From positions 198,640 through 262,639 of the forward strand of contig NZ_MCUW01000010.1 in assembly GCF_002873335.1 (NCBI RefSeq): 64,000 nucleotides of DNA, given 5' to 3'. The stretch comes from Vibrio sp. 10N.286.49.B1 (lineage in GTDB: Bacteria; Pseudomonadota; Gammaproteobacteria; Enterobacterales; Vibrionaceae). The translations under genes and the position numbers were made by a program. A model generated the notes under the pieces. It made no database searches. It worked only from the letters and a program-made list of their open reading frames with translations, and was not told where the DNA came from. Shown piece after piece: positions 17,190 through 26,091 of this stretch. Each line of letters starts with the position of its first letter. The first letter of the stretch is position 1.

Positions 17190-18170
17190 GTGTTGAATTT
17201 AGCCACAATAGGGTCAAACTGGATCACGGAGTGTTTTGTCGAGGCCGCGTTAGCATCAGGCGTGTACCAATTAGTAGGGGTGTATTCTCGAGATATAGAA
17301 AAGGCACAGTTGCTGGCCGATAAGTATCTTGCTCCTCATGCTTACGATAATTTAAATCATTTAGCTCGAGACGAGCGTATTGATGCGGTATATATTGCCA
17401 GTCCTAACTCTCTGCATTTTGAGCAATCAAAAATGATGTTGGAAAGTGGTAAGCACGTTATATGTGAGAAACCACTGGCGTCAAACGTGCAAGAAGTACG
17501 AGAGCTATATCGTCTCGCCGAAGAGAATAATGTGGTTTTGTTTGAGGCCTTTAAGACTGAATATCTTCCCAATTTCGCGGTGGTTCGCAATGCTTTGGGG
17601 CGGGTAGGGCCAATGAAGCATGCCTTTTTCAACTATTGCCAATATTCCTCTCGGTATCAACGCTATTTAGATGGGGAACAACCGAATACGTTTAATCCTG
17701 CATTCTCAAATGGTTCAATCATGGACATTGGGTATTATTGCATTGCCGCGATGGTGAGCCTGTTTGGACGACCTCGCCATGTGTCGGCGCGTGCAGTACT
17801 GCTTGACTCGGGCGTCGATGGTGCCGGTCACGTGAGCTTAGATTATGGCGATTTTATCGCGACTGTACAGCATTCGAAAACCTCAAACTCCAAGCTGCCC
17901 AGCGAGATTCAAGGAGAGGCGGGAAGCCTGATATTGGAAAACTTCCCCGAAGGAAAAACCGTCACTTTGGCATTAAACGATGGGTCCAGCCAAGACCTAA
18001 CGTTAGATCAGCATGAGAATACAATGGTCTATGAAGCGCTTCACTTCCATCAACAAGTAACAGAAGGGAACGCGGATAAGTCGGCAATCGAAAGGTCGAT
18101 CATCACCGCAGAGGTGCTAACCGAAGTGAGACGACAAACGGGCGTACGATTTCCTGCCGATGGTATTTAA
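17190..18170 (+). CDS. Gfo/Idh/MocA-family oxidoreductase
   Basis: 326 residues. The N-terminal Rossmann fold starts at LNLATIGSNWIT, unusual because the common GxGxxG is reduced to IGSNWI. The family EKP motif is in HVICEKPLASN (about 90-100), and a C-terminal substrate domain contains SNGSIMDIGYYC. It resembles the YulF-like branch of NAD(P)-dependent sugar/polyol dehydrogenases. The start is GTG 17190, strongly supported by AGGAG 8 bases upstream. It is the last gene of the GRE operon and is closed by a terminator, so it probably oxidises or reduces the pathway's sugar, for example a keto/anhydro sugar. The substrate is unknown. Confidence 0.87.
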   Translation: MLNLATIGSNWITECFVEAALASGVYQLVGVYSRDIEKAQLLADKYLAPHAYDNLNHLARDERIDAVYIASPNSLHFEQSKMMLESGKHVICEKPLASNVQEVRELYRLAEENNVVLFEAFKTEYLPNFAVVRNALGRVGPMKHAFFNYCQYSSRYQRYLDGEQPNTFNPAFSNGSIMDIGYYCIAAMVSLFGRPRHVSARAVLLDSGVDGAGHVSLDYGDFIATVQHSKTSNSKLPSEIQGEAGSLILENFPEGKTVTLALNDGSSQDLTLDQHENTMVYEALHFHQQVTEGNADKSAIERSIITAEVLTEVRRQTGVRFPADGI

Positions 18171-18213
18171 GAGGTTTTATTTGTTAAGCCAGTCCAGTGA
18201 CATTTTTGGATAA

Positions 18214-18242
18214 AAAATGGAGAGCATCATGCTCTCCATTTT
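18214..18242. terminator. Bidirectional intrinsic terminator
   Basis: A perfect 13-bp stem (AAAATGGAGAGCA and complement) with a 3-nt loop and A/T runs on both sides lies between the convergent GRE operon and the binding-protein gene. Confidence 0.88.
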
Positions 18243-18263
18243 CCTGTTGATAGGTGGCGTGCG

Positions 18264-19037
18264 TTATAACTCAGCACCATATATATCAAATGTGAAGTAC
18301 TTGGCTGCGATTTTATCGTAGGTACCGTTGGCACGAATGGTATCAATCGCTTGGTTAAATTTCTCAGCAAGCACTTTGTCTTGTAATCGGAGTGCTAGCG
18401 CCGTGCCTTCTCCAATGTAGGCCTTATCGGTGACGGCTTTGCCTTTGAATTCAAATGATGCACCTTCCGGTTTTTCTAACAATGCCAAAGCGAGTTGATC
18501 GGAGTTGCCAAATGTGGTGTCGAGACGCCCATTTTGAAGGTCTAGGTACACCTCATCTTGTCCTGAATATCGTTTAATATCAGCGACGTCGGCAAAGTGG
18601 TCGGTGACGTAGCGATCATGAATTGTCCCTTGCTGAACTCCAATCGTCTTACCGGTTAAACCAGCTTTATCTGTGGTGAAGTCAGCGCTCTTTGCTGCCA
18701 CAAAGCGGGCGGGTGTTTGGTAGTACTTATTGGTAAAAAGTACCTTGCTCTTTCGCTCTTCAGTGATTCTCATTGAGGCCATGATGACGTCTGATTTTCG
18801 AGCTAATAGACCAGGAATGAGCGCGTCCCAGCTTTGAGAAACCCACGTACAGTCGAGTTTTGCTTCCTCGCATAGTGCGTCTGCAATTTCGATATCAAAA
18901 CCAACAGGTGTCCCTTCATTGTTCTTATAGTTGAATGGCGGGTAAGTAAAATCTGACGCGAGTCTGATTTCCTTAGCTTGTACCGCCGTGCATAAGAGAG
19001 CGGTAATGCAGGCAAAACTTAGTGCGATTTTTTTCAT
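18264..19037 (-). CDS. Amino-acid ABC transporter periplasmic binding protein
   Basis: 257 residues with a Sec signal peptide (1-21, VQA cleavage) and the SBP_bac_3 fold. The N-terminal IRLASDFTYPPFNYKNNEG and FDIEIADALC stretches, and SQSWDALIPGLLARKSDVIMAS, are typical of ArtJ/HisJ/ArgT proteins that bind arginine, lysine, ornithine or histidine. No permease or ATPase is adjacent, so it may work with a transporter encoded elsewhere. It lies 12 bp downstream of the HisC-like aminotransferase and is probably co-transcribed with it, linking amino-acid uptake to transamination. Confidence 0.9.
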   Translation of the reverse strand: MKKIALSFACITALLCTAVQAKEIRLASDFTYPPFNYKNNEGTPVGFDIEIADALCEEAKLDCTWVSQSWDALIPGLLARKSDVIMASMRITEERKSKVLFTNKYYQTPARFVAAKSADFTTDKAGLTGKTIGVQQGTIHDRYVTDHFADVADIKRYSGQDEVYLDLQNGRLDTTFGNSDQLALALLEKPEGASFEFKGKAVTDKAYIGEGTALALRLQDKVLAEKFNQAIDTIRANGTYDKIAAKYFTFDIYGAEL

Positions 19038-19049
19038 GGAAACGTCCTT

Positions 19050-20135
19050 TTATTGAGCCTGTACTGTGCGGCTTTTAGAATAATGAGTGAGTGTTTCAAT
19101 AACTTCGATCATGCTTTCTTTGCTGCCGATCGTAATTCGTACACACTGTGATAAAGCGGGTTCGTGGCTTTGGTTTCTTGTCACGATGCCGTTTTCTAAA
19201 AGAACGGCAAATAAGTCGATGTTTTCTTCTACCTTCAGCAACACAAAGTTGGTCGCGGATGGAAAAATTTGCTCGATGAAGTCAAATGACAATAAGGCAT
19301 GGCGAAACCATTCACGAGTTTCAATGAGTGATTGCGTTGCGTCCGATACGGTCTTGAGCCCCTTAGGTGATAGCGCATTGAGCACGATGCTGGCTGAGCA
19401 GTCTGGCATTGGGTAAGGGGGAATCAACTTGGCGACGTATGTCATGACTGCGTCACTGGCTAAGATAAACCCACAGCGCACGGCTGCCAAACCAAAGGCC
19501 TTTGATAAGGTTCGAATAACCACAAGGTGTGGGTACGATTCGATTAAGTCAACAATAGAAGATTGAAGCTCAAATTCTATATAAGCCTCGTCGACAACGA
19601 CTAATGACGATTGTTGAGTCCCCTCAAGTACCGCAACGATGTCCTCTTTTGGGATAAGGTTACCGGTTGGGTTGTTGGGAGAGCACAAAAACACAATATT
19701 GGTGTGTTGTGACTGGCGGATAATCTTGTCAACATCGAGATTAAAATCAGGAAGTAATGGTACATCAAGTGTTTTGATGGCGAGCGCATCAGCACAAAAT
19801 TCATACATGGCATAGGTCGGTGAGCAGATTAAAATCTGATCATGTCCCGGTTGGCAAAATGTACGAATCAATAAATCAATGGCTTCATCTGCGCCGCGTA
19901 CGGCCAGCGTCGCAGCTTGAGTATTGGCGTAGCCTTGATAAGCGCTGGCGATATCTTGAGGCAAAAAATCAGGGTAGCGGTTGTAGCTTTCATTAGGCTG
20001 TTCAGGATGCAGAGAGTGCTCCAATTCATTGGCATTTAACCAGATTCGACCATTGCCACCAATGCGTCTTGCTGACTGGTATGGTATCAGTTTTTTTACC
20101 GCCTCAGGTACTAGGCTTGCTACGAGATCGGTCAA
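19050..20135 (-). CDS. HisC-like PLP aminotransferase
   Basis: A class I/II aminotransferase of about 361 residues resembling histidinol-phosphate aminotransferase: PYQSARR near the start, LNANELEHS, SPNNPTGN, VVDEAYIEF, and the PLP lysine in RTLSKAFGLA. No other his gene is near, so it is a stand-alone paralogue that may act on another amino acid. The start is uncertain. TTG at 20135 is preferred because AAGGAAAGG precedes it. Another TTG at 20162 would add nine residues but has no good ribosome binding site. It is divergent from a LysR gene and co-directional with the amino-acid binding protein. The substrate is unknown. Confidence 0.82.
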   Translation of the reverse strand: MTDLVASLVPEAVKKLIPYQSARRIGGNGRIWLNANELEHSLHPEQPNESYNRYPDFLPQDIASAYQGYANTQAATLAVRGADEAIDLLIRTFCQPGHDQILICSPTYAMYEFCADALAIKTLDVPLLPDFNLDVDKIIRQSQHTNIVFLCSPNNPTGNLIPKEDIVAVLEGTQQSSLVVVDEAYIEFELQSSIVDLIESYPHLVVIRTLSKAFGLAAVRCGFILASDAVMTYVAKLIPPYPMPDCSASIVLNALSPKGLKTVSDATQSLIETREWFRHALLSFDFIEQIFPSATNFVLLKVEENIDLFAVLLENGIVTRNQSHEPALSQCVRITIGSKESMIEVIETLTHYSKSRTVQAQ

Positions 20136-20325
20136 TGTCCTTTCCTTTTTGTAAATACTCAATCATTTATAATGGGTAATAATTTATTTTTTGGTCATTA
20201 TTTAGAATGATTATTCGTAAATATCCCTTGATGTCTATTAGTTAACCAAAATGTAGTTGAAATAAGAATCGAAATAAACACATACTAGCCATGATAATAA
20301 TTCATATCTAAGGTGTCAGGCGAGT

Positions 20326-21222
20326 ATGAAGAAACCACTACCATCAACCAAAACATTGCAGTCTTTTCTAGCGACGGCAGCACACCTTAACTTCACGCAT
20401 GCCGCCAACGAGTTGAATTTGACGCAAGGGGCGATCAGTCGGCAGATTCAGTCGCTGGAGACGCATATTGGTAGTGAACTGTTTTTTCGGCACGCAAGAG
20501 GTCTGAGCCTGACGCCAAAAGGTCAGCGACTCGTGCCGTTGATAGAAGACGCAATTCATCATTTGCAATCTGCGTTGGCGCAGGTATCTGACTCGCCATC
20601 TAAGGTTCGGTTGAATGCACCAAGTTGTATTACGTCGTGGTTGTTACCACGGCTCATGACTTTTCAACAAGCGTACCCTGATATAGACGTTGAGCTTACC
20701 TCGACGATTAAACATGTCTTTGAGCCAGACTTTGACTCATTTGACGCTGTGATCGCCTACGGAAAATCCCCCAAACAAACGACGTTAATGAGTCAGTTAT
20801 TGTTTGAAGAACAGCTGGCACCGATTTGTCGAGCGGATAAAATTAGGCAAGAAGACAAAATAGAGAACAGTAGCAATGTGATTATGCCGGATAAGCTGCA
20901 CCATTATACCTGGCTTCATGCCAACACTGAGCAAAGTGATTGGAAGTTGTGGCTTAGCCATATACAAAAAAGGCAGCTTAGTAATTCGTCAAATCAACAT
21001 TTTGCCACACTTGATCAAGCGATGAACGCCGCGCTGCAGGGGTTTGGTATCGCGATTGGAGACGTTACACTCGCCGCTCAGGATCTCGAGCTTGCTCGAG
21101 TGGTAAGAGTGAGCGAAGAAACCGTATTTTCTGGCAGTGGTTATCATCTTATTCAGCCTAAAAATCGCCAATCGAGCGGTTTGTCATTGCTGGTGGCATG
21201 GCTAGGCGAAGCGAATAGCTAG
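20326..21222 (+). CDS. LysR-family regulator (GcvA-like)
   Basis: 298 residues. The N-terminal helix-turn-helix (FLATAAHLNFTHAANELNLT) is followed by QGAISRQIQSLE and a LysR substrate-binding domain from about residue 90. It is transcribed divergently from the aminotransferase/binding-protein pair, the usual position for a LysR activator of its neighbours. The 160-190 bp between the divergent starts is AT-rich and is the likely control region. The inducer is unknown. Confidence 0.9.
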   Translation: MKKPLPSTKTLQSFLATAAHLNFTHAANELNLTQGAISRQIQSLETHIGSELFFRHARGLSLTPKGQRLVPLIEDAIHHLQSALAQVSDSPSKVRLNAPSCITSWLLPRLMTFQQAYPDIDVELTSTIKHVFEPDFDSFDAVIAYGKSPKQTTLMSQLLFEEQLAPICRADKIRQEDKIENSSNVIMPDKLHHYTWLHANTEQSDWKLWLSHIQKRQLSNSSNQHFATLDQAMNAALQGFGIAIGDVTLAAQDLELARVVRVSEETVFSGSGYHLIQPKNRQSSGLSLLVAWLGEANS

Positions 21223-21449
21223 GCAAAGAGAATCGTTTGTCGGCGTACATAGGCATGAAGAACAGCGCTACAGACAACAACGAACCAGAAATGAATAAAC
21301 AACCTGATTCAGTGATGAAATGACTAACCATTTCGACATTTTCCCCTCATAATGCGCGTTTAGTTGTCGTCACTTCGACAAGCCTGGCAACATTCGACAT
21401 CGCCTTATTGGAGCTGCGATGACGTATGCCATTAAATAGGTATTAAAAA

Positions 21450-21659
21450 ATGCACTACATGAGTTTGCAATTAGACGCGCAAGCACAACAATTTGCCGAT
21501 GAACTGCTCGATGGGTTAGAAAATCAAGATGGGTGGATTAAGATGACGGCTCGGTATGCCGCATTGATCGATACTCGGCTTTCTGAGAGTCAGTATGTTG
21601 GGACGGTTACGTGGTTCAGTGATGAAGACTACATTGAACACCATATTGAGTACACTTAA
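21450..21659 (+). CDS. Small hypothetical protein
   Basis: 69 residues, acidic, without a membrane segment. I do not recognise it. It is mostly helical at the start (LDAQAQQFADELLDGLENQ) and ends with a run rich in Glu and Tyr. AGGT lies about 9 bases before the ATG, and an intrinsic terminator follows 25 bp after the stop, so it looks like a real monocistronic gene. A second ATG at 21459 is also possible. Confidence 0.6.
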   Translation: MHYMSLQLDAQAQQFADELLDGLENQDGWIKMTARYAALIDTRLSESQYVGTVTWFSDEDYIEHHIEYT

Positions 21660-21683
21660 AGAATTCACCCTTTAGCATGATTT

Positions 21684-21725
21684 GCAATCACCCCCCGATC
21701 ACAGGAATAAGGTGATTGCGTTTAT
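21684..21725 (+). terminator. Intrinsic terminator after the small gene
   Basis: A perfect 9-bp stem GCAATCACC/GGTGATTGC with an 18-nt loop and a T-rich tail (GTTTATT). Confidence 0.7.
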
Positions 21726-21809
21726 TATTAGTGCCAATGCGTTACATATGCACGCTTGCTGAAAAGGGTGTAATTAGCTTATTTATAACCAGCGCGATAT
21801 CAAGGGTAG

Positions 21810-22979
21810 CTAATCAACGTTGAGGAAAAAGGATTTACTCATAAAAGAGTAAATAACCAACTGACCCGCCATAATAGAACAAAACATCAATAGCGCGGAA
21901 AGCCCGATATTGGGTGTCGCTAGCACCGATGTTTCAAAGAACGACTCACTGGCGCCGACCATAATTCGGCTGCCAGGCACTAGAATTATGATGCCTTGAA
22001 CAATATAGACAATGGGCGGAGTCCCTCTCATTTTCCCGACGAGTAGCCCGTAAAGAGTAATGAGCATCGAGCTTATCCAAGTTCCAACGATCCAGTCAGG
22101 GGTAATCCAATGAGGTCCCCACATTCCAATGATTGCTGCAGGTAAGCTTATCGCAATATCCTTTGCATCAGCGTTAAAAATCACGCCAATACCAGTAGAA
22201 ATACCAACCAGAGCAACGAACTGCGTAATTGGAGGGATCTCGTTGATATAATTGGTGACATCAGGCGTTGAAATAAACAATCTAGAGATCGTAAGTCCCA
22301 AAACAATACCAATAAAAAGCTTCATGATGACAAACCCACTTTGTGCAAGAAGTTCAATGCCCGAACGGTAATCGTTAACAGAAAAGCTTGCGAGCGCATT
22401 GGTAATAGTGAGACCAGGGATAAATAGCACCACGGATGATATACAAAGCGCCAAAACGGGTAAATCAGGCGCGTAGCCAGACGCAATACCGACAACAATA
22501 CTTGCGATGAGGGCGACAATGAACTCGGTCAATATAGCGCTTTTATGACTCAATTGGCATTGTATCACCCAAGCTATTAGTCCTAAAAATACCGACAATA
22601 ACACCGCACAATAGGTACTCCCAACGAGCATTAAATAACAGGGTGGAAGTAAGATGTTGGCAATGCCAAGAGTGTAAAAAGAGTAACGACCCACCACTGT
22701 TATTGGCGAGTGGTTCTTCAGCGAACGTAATGTACTTACCAATTGTCTTAGGTTAACAGAGGGCGGGGTCTTGTTCTGTATAACGACGCTCTGATTAGGC
22801 TTCTCAATGATAGCCATAATCTTACTTGGAGTGACATCAATTGTAGCCTCAACCCCATGCTTTAATGCGTATTGCTCGGTGTACTTTGACACTGAATAGG
22901 GGGCGAACCCCGATTGATGTAGGTGATCAGCGAATTCTAGGATTGGTTGAATGACGTCGTGAGTATTGGTTGTAGCCAT
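21810..22979 (-). CDS. ThrE-type threonine/serine exporter
   Basis: 389 residues. A hydrophilic N-terminal domain of about 110 residues (FADHLHQSGFAPYSVSKY) precedes about ten membrane segments in two blocks. This is the layout of the ThrE (DUF1212 plus DUF3815) family, which exports threonine and serine in actinobacteria; many proteobacterial members have unknown substrates. Both halves appear fused here. The gene stands alone, divergent from nothing obvious and co-directional with the D-aminoacylase gene 185 bp upstream, from which it is probably transcribed separately. Function as an amino-acid exporter is a family inference. Confidence 0.8.
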   Translation of the reverse strand: MATTNTHDVIQPILEFADHLHQSGFAPYSVSKYTEQYALKHGVEATIDVTPSKIMAIIEKPNQSVVIQNKTPPSVNLRQLVSTLRSLKNHSPITVVGRYSFYTLGIANILLPPCYLMLVGSTYCAVLLSVFLGLIAWVIQCQLSHKSAILTEFIVALIASIVVGIASGYAPDLPVLALCISSVVLFIPGLTITNALASFSVNDYRSGIELLAQSGFVIMKLFIGIVLGLTISRLFISTPDVTNYINEIPPITQFVALVGISTGIGVIFNADAKDIAISLPAAIIGMWGPHWITPDWIVGTWISSMLITLYGLLVGKMRGTPPIVYIVQGIIILVPGSRIMVGASESFFETSVLATPNIGLSALLMFCSIMAGQLVIYSFMSKSFFLNVD

Positions 22980-23164
22980 TATGGAATCACTTGTTTGGAA
23001 AACGGAACGTTAAGTTTTATCTCATTACCAATGAATGGAATATCTCGAGTTAATATCGTGTTAGAGCCAGTATTGAGCTTTGTAATGCGCGACACGTTAT
23101 GAGTGTTGATTGGTCTTCTCATAACCGTCGCTAACATTGGTGCTTAATCGTTTTTATCGATTAG

Positions 23165-24832
23165 CTACAGAGAGGCCTCTCGTCTAATTGGTCGACCCGC
23201 CATCACATCTAACCGCATTTCACCTTTCTCGATAATAGGTTTGCCGTTTACAAGGACATACTCCATGCCGGTGGAAAGGGATGTTGGCTTGGTGTAGGTC
23301 GCCGTATCACGCAACGCTGTAGAATCAAAAATGACTAAATCAGCATCTTTCCCTACTTGTACGCGGCCTTTATTTTTCATCTGAGGAATGGAATTTTCTA
23401 GAATTCTACAAGCATTTAAGCTCGTTTTTTCCATGGCTTCGATAAGTGAAATAGCTTGATAATCATTAACATATTTACTGACGAAGCGAGCGAAGCAACC
23501 CGTTGATCTTGGATGGGCAAAAGCATTGTCTGGAAGAGGCCATACGTGACCCTCAATAACTTTGCCTTGATCGTCAGCCCAAGGCATGGCGTCGGAAGCG
23601 ATTGCTGCACCAGGAAATAATACAGAACGGTCCATTTTGTTACGGTCGTCTGGGTTCTCATCAGGTTTCAGGAAGTGCATGACGACAATAGATCCTGGAG
23701 CGCTGTTTTGAAGATCAGTGATTTTGTCTTGTGTCAGCGTTTTACCATTCATTTCCATGTAGCTTGCACTTGGGACTCCCCAGCGTTCTAACCAGTCATC
23801 ACCTCGAAACACTTCAGCGCCGACCACCGAAGAGCCGGCCCCGTATGGGTAAGCCTCTGTGGTGACGTGTATACCACGATCAATCGATGATTGAATGAGG
23901 TCGGCACAATCTTCAATGTCGCCAACAGAGGTACTATTTAGATGACAGATATGCATATGCGCGCCGGTTGTTGCCGCTAAGCTGATGAGCTCTTGATAAG
24001 CTTCAAAGCTTGATTTTGGTTCTGAGTTGTTCAAATAGCGAACATGCGTAAACGTTGGGACATCATAACGTTTGGCTAGTTTTGCTAACTCATAATATTC
24101 TTTGTGGCCATAGCCTGGTGCATAACCTGCGTTGACTCCAATCCCCAGCCCTCCTTCTTTCAGCCCTTGTTCAACAAGCGTTAGGATCTGATCGAGCTCC
24201 TGCGATGTGGCAAGCGAATTTTGCCAATTACTTTTCGAAAACGCTTTTTGGAACCACGCGATAGTGCCGTCAAAAGGAGGCATATCCTGCTCTTTAGCGG
24301 TGACACGAGCGTAAGTCCACGCAACAGAAGCCCCATAGTTAATAGGACGACCTTCTTGGGCGACATTGTCATAAAACTTGCCGATTGGCAGTAAGCCCGA
24401 TTCCATTTCTAGTGCAGTTGTTACCCCATCATAAGCCTGAGCACGTGCCGCGGGCAGTTGTTGTCCGTGGGCGTGCATATCAATAAAACCAGGGGCAACG
24501 ACTAACCCCTGTGCATCAATGATGCTCGTTCCTTGTAAGGGCTCTGTAGAGATCGCAGCGATGCGGTTGCCCTTGATGCCAATATGACGAATCGCATCTA
24601 AGTGTGTTTCTGGATCAAGCACGCGACCATTTTCGATGACCAGGTCAAAAGGACCATTTTCATTGGGCAGTATAGTAATTGGTTGATTAGAAAAATCGGC
24701 AGCCTCAGCATGCAGCACAGACGTAAATGGCAACGTTGCGGCACCTACTGCTAATTGCTTGAGCATGTGGCGTCTGGACTCGTTAGTGAGAGTCGGTTGT
24801 GTTTGTTCAAGATCAGCGTTTTCTTTCATCAC
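23165..24832 (-). CDS. N-acyl-D-amino-acid deacylase, Tat-exported (copy 1)
   Basis: 555 residues. The N terminus carries a Tat motif, SRRHMLK, followed by a hydrophobic stretch ending in HAEA, so the folded enzyme should be periplasmic. The amidohydrolase barrel shows the metal HxH at H120/H122 (IDMHAHGQQ), TTALEMESG with a Glu where many D-aminoacylases have Cys, THVRY and HICHLNS histidines, and the catalytic Asp in SDAMPW. Relatives remove the acyl group from N-acyl-D-amino acids (often D-Glu). A close paralogue lies at 26092 in the opposite orientation, with a COG0523 GTPase between. The exact substrate is not readable. Confidence 0.88.
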   Translation of the reverse strand: MMKENADLEQTQPTLTNESRRHMLKQLAVGAATLPFTSVLHAEAADFSNQPITILPNENGPFDLVIENGRVLDPETHLDAIRHIGIKGNRIAAISTEPLQGTSIIDAQGLVVAPGFIDMHAHGQQLPAARAQAYDGVTTALEMESGLLPIGKFYDNVAQEGRPINYGASVAWTYARVTAKEQDMPPFDGTIAWFQKAFSKSNWQNSLATSQELDQILTLVEQGLKEGGLGIGVNAGYAPGYGHKEYYELAKLAKRYDVPTFTHVRYLNNSEPKSSFEAYQELISLAATTGAHMHICHLNSTSVGDIEDCADLIQSSIDRGIHVTTEAYPYGAGSSVVGAEVFRGDDWLERWGVPSASYMEMNGKTLTQDKITDLQNSAPGSIVVMHFLKPDENPDDRNKMDRSVLFPGAAIASDAMPWADDQGKVIEGHVWPLPDNAFAHPRSTGCFARFVSKYVNDYQAISLIEAMEKTSLNACRILENSIPQMKNKGRVQVGKDADLVIFDSTALRDTATYTKPTSLSTGMEYVLVNGKPIIEKGEMRLDVMAGRPIRREASL

Positions 24833-25050
24833 TTTTGCCTATTACATAATCGAATATTGGTGTCCGAAATTAGACAAAATCGTGAAATTCATCAAGGTCA
24901 TTTTACGCCACTAAGCCCCACCCGCCGACGTGATGATAGGGATGATATAGCCATGAAATTCTGAAAGTCGAATGGCGCAATATGACCTAGGATAAGGTGT
25001 TTGTAACTCTTATAGTAAGCCTCATGAACACATAACATATGAGACGACGC

Positions 25051-26025
25051 ATGACTAAGAAACCCATTCCAGTGACCCTCCTTGCTGGCTTTTTAGGAGC
25101 GGGTAAAACCACGCTACTGAATCATATATTGACCAATGCTAATGGTATGCGCCTCGCGGTTATCGTTAACGATTTCGGTTCGATTAATGTTGATGCAGAG
25201 CTTGTTAAATCAGAAGATGACAACATGATTGCACTGGAGAACGGCTGTATCTGTTGCAATCTTGCTGAGGGGTTAGTGGTTTCTGTCATGAGGTTGCTCG
25301 CGTTAGAGCAACGACCGGATCATATTATTGTTGAAACGTCAGGGATTGCTGAGCCGAAAGAGGTCGCTCATCAATTCGAAGATCCTGAACTCCAGCAACA
25401 TTCACCACTTAATGCCATCATCACTACAATCGATGCTGAAAATGTATTGGCACTAGAAGGATCGATGGCTTCGCTTGCCGAACAGCAAATTCAAGTGGCT
25501 GATATTGTTTTAGTGAACAAAGTGGATCTCGTGGATGACTCACAGCTAGAAAAAGTTAAAGATTGGTGTCGCTCCCAAGCGCCGTTTGCCAAGTTGATTG
25601 ACATCGAATTTGGTCAGGTTGATTTGCCGATTTTATTTGAGGTTCCTGACAGGGGAAGAGACCTATCTCTAATGACAGTGGAGGATGACCACCATCATGA
25701 AAAGTGTGGGTCTGACTGTCAGCATATCAAGCACAATTTTGAAACATTCAGCTTCGAAACTGAGCTTCCTTTGTCTTTACAAACACTGTATCCGGTACTG
25801 CAACGGTTTTCGATTGATGCCTATAGGATGAAGGGCATATTGAATTTAGCCGACCGACCTGACCATCGCTGTATCTTCCAGTGCACGGGACAACGCGCAA
25901 CAGTTACCGTAGGAGATCCTTGGTTAGAGCAAGAAAGCAAGGTAACTCGGTTGGTGTTTATCGGCCCTAAAGGGGGGCTAGATATGGATGAAATGCAAAG
26001 AAAGCTAGAGTCGTTGGTAGTTTGA
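25051..26025 (+). CDS. COG0523 (CobW/ZNG1-type) GTPase metallochaperone
   Basis: About 324 residues. Walker A is GFLGAGKTT (13-21), the metal-binding CxCC is ENGCICCN (Cys 66, 68, 69), the GTP specificity motif is NKVD, and a CobW C-terminal domain follows. A His/Cys-rich segment, HHHEKCGSDCQH, lies between the domains. These proteins deliver zinc or other metals to client enzymes. It lies between two metal-dependent amidohydrolase genes, divergent from copy 1 and 66 bp upstream of copy 2 on the same strand, which suggests that those enzymes are its clients (inference). ATG 25051 is chosen by similarity of start; ATG 25039 is also open. Confidence 0.88.
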   Translation: MTKKPIPVTLLAGFLGAGKTTLLNHILTNANGMRLAVIVNDFGSINVDAELVKSEDDNMIALENGCICCNLAEGLVVSVMRLLALEQRPDHIIVETSGIAEPKEVAHQFEDPELQQHSPLNAIITTIDAENVLALEGSMASLAEQQIQVADIVLVNKVDLVDDSQLEKVKDWCRSQAPFAKLIDIEFGQVDLPILFEVPDRGRDLSLMTVEDDHHHEKCGSDCQHIKHNFETFSFETELPLSLQTLYPVLQRFSIDAYRMKGILNLADRPDHRCIFQCTGQRATVTVGDPWLEQESKVTRLVFIGPKGGLDMDEMQRKLESLVV

Positions 26026-26091
26026 TACCGCTGGAGTGCATGCGAACTTATTTATGAGTGTTCGTTACGACCAAAGACAAATAGAAGGCCA

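Noticed and set aside
17190..18170. Gfo/Idh enzymes at 17190 and 30680 as duplicates
   Set aside because: They share only family motifs; the N-terminal nucleotide-binding sequences and C-terminal domains differ strongly.
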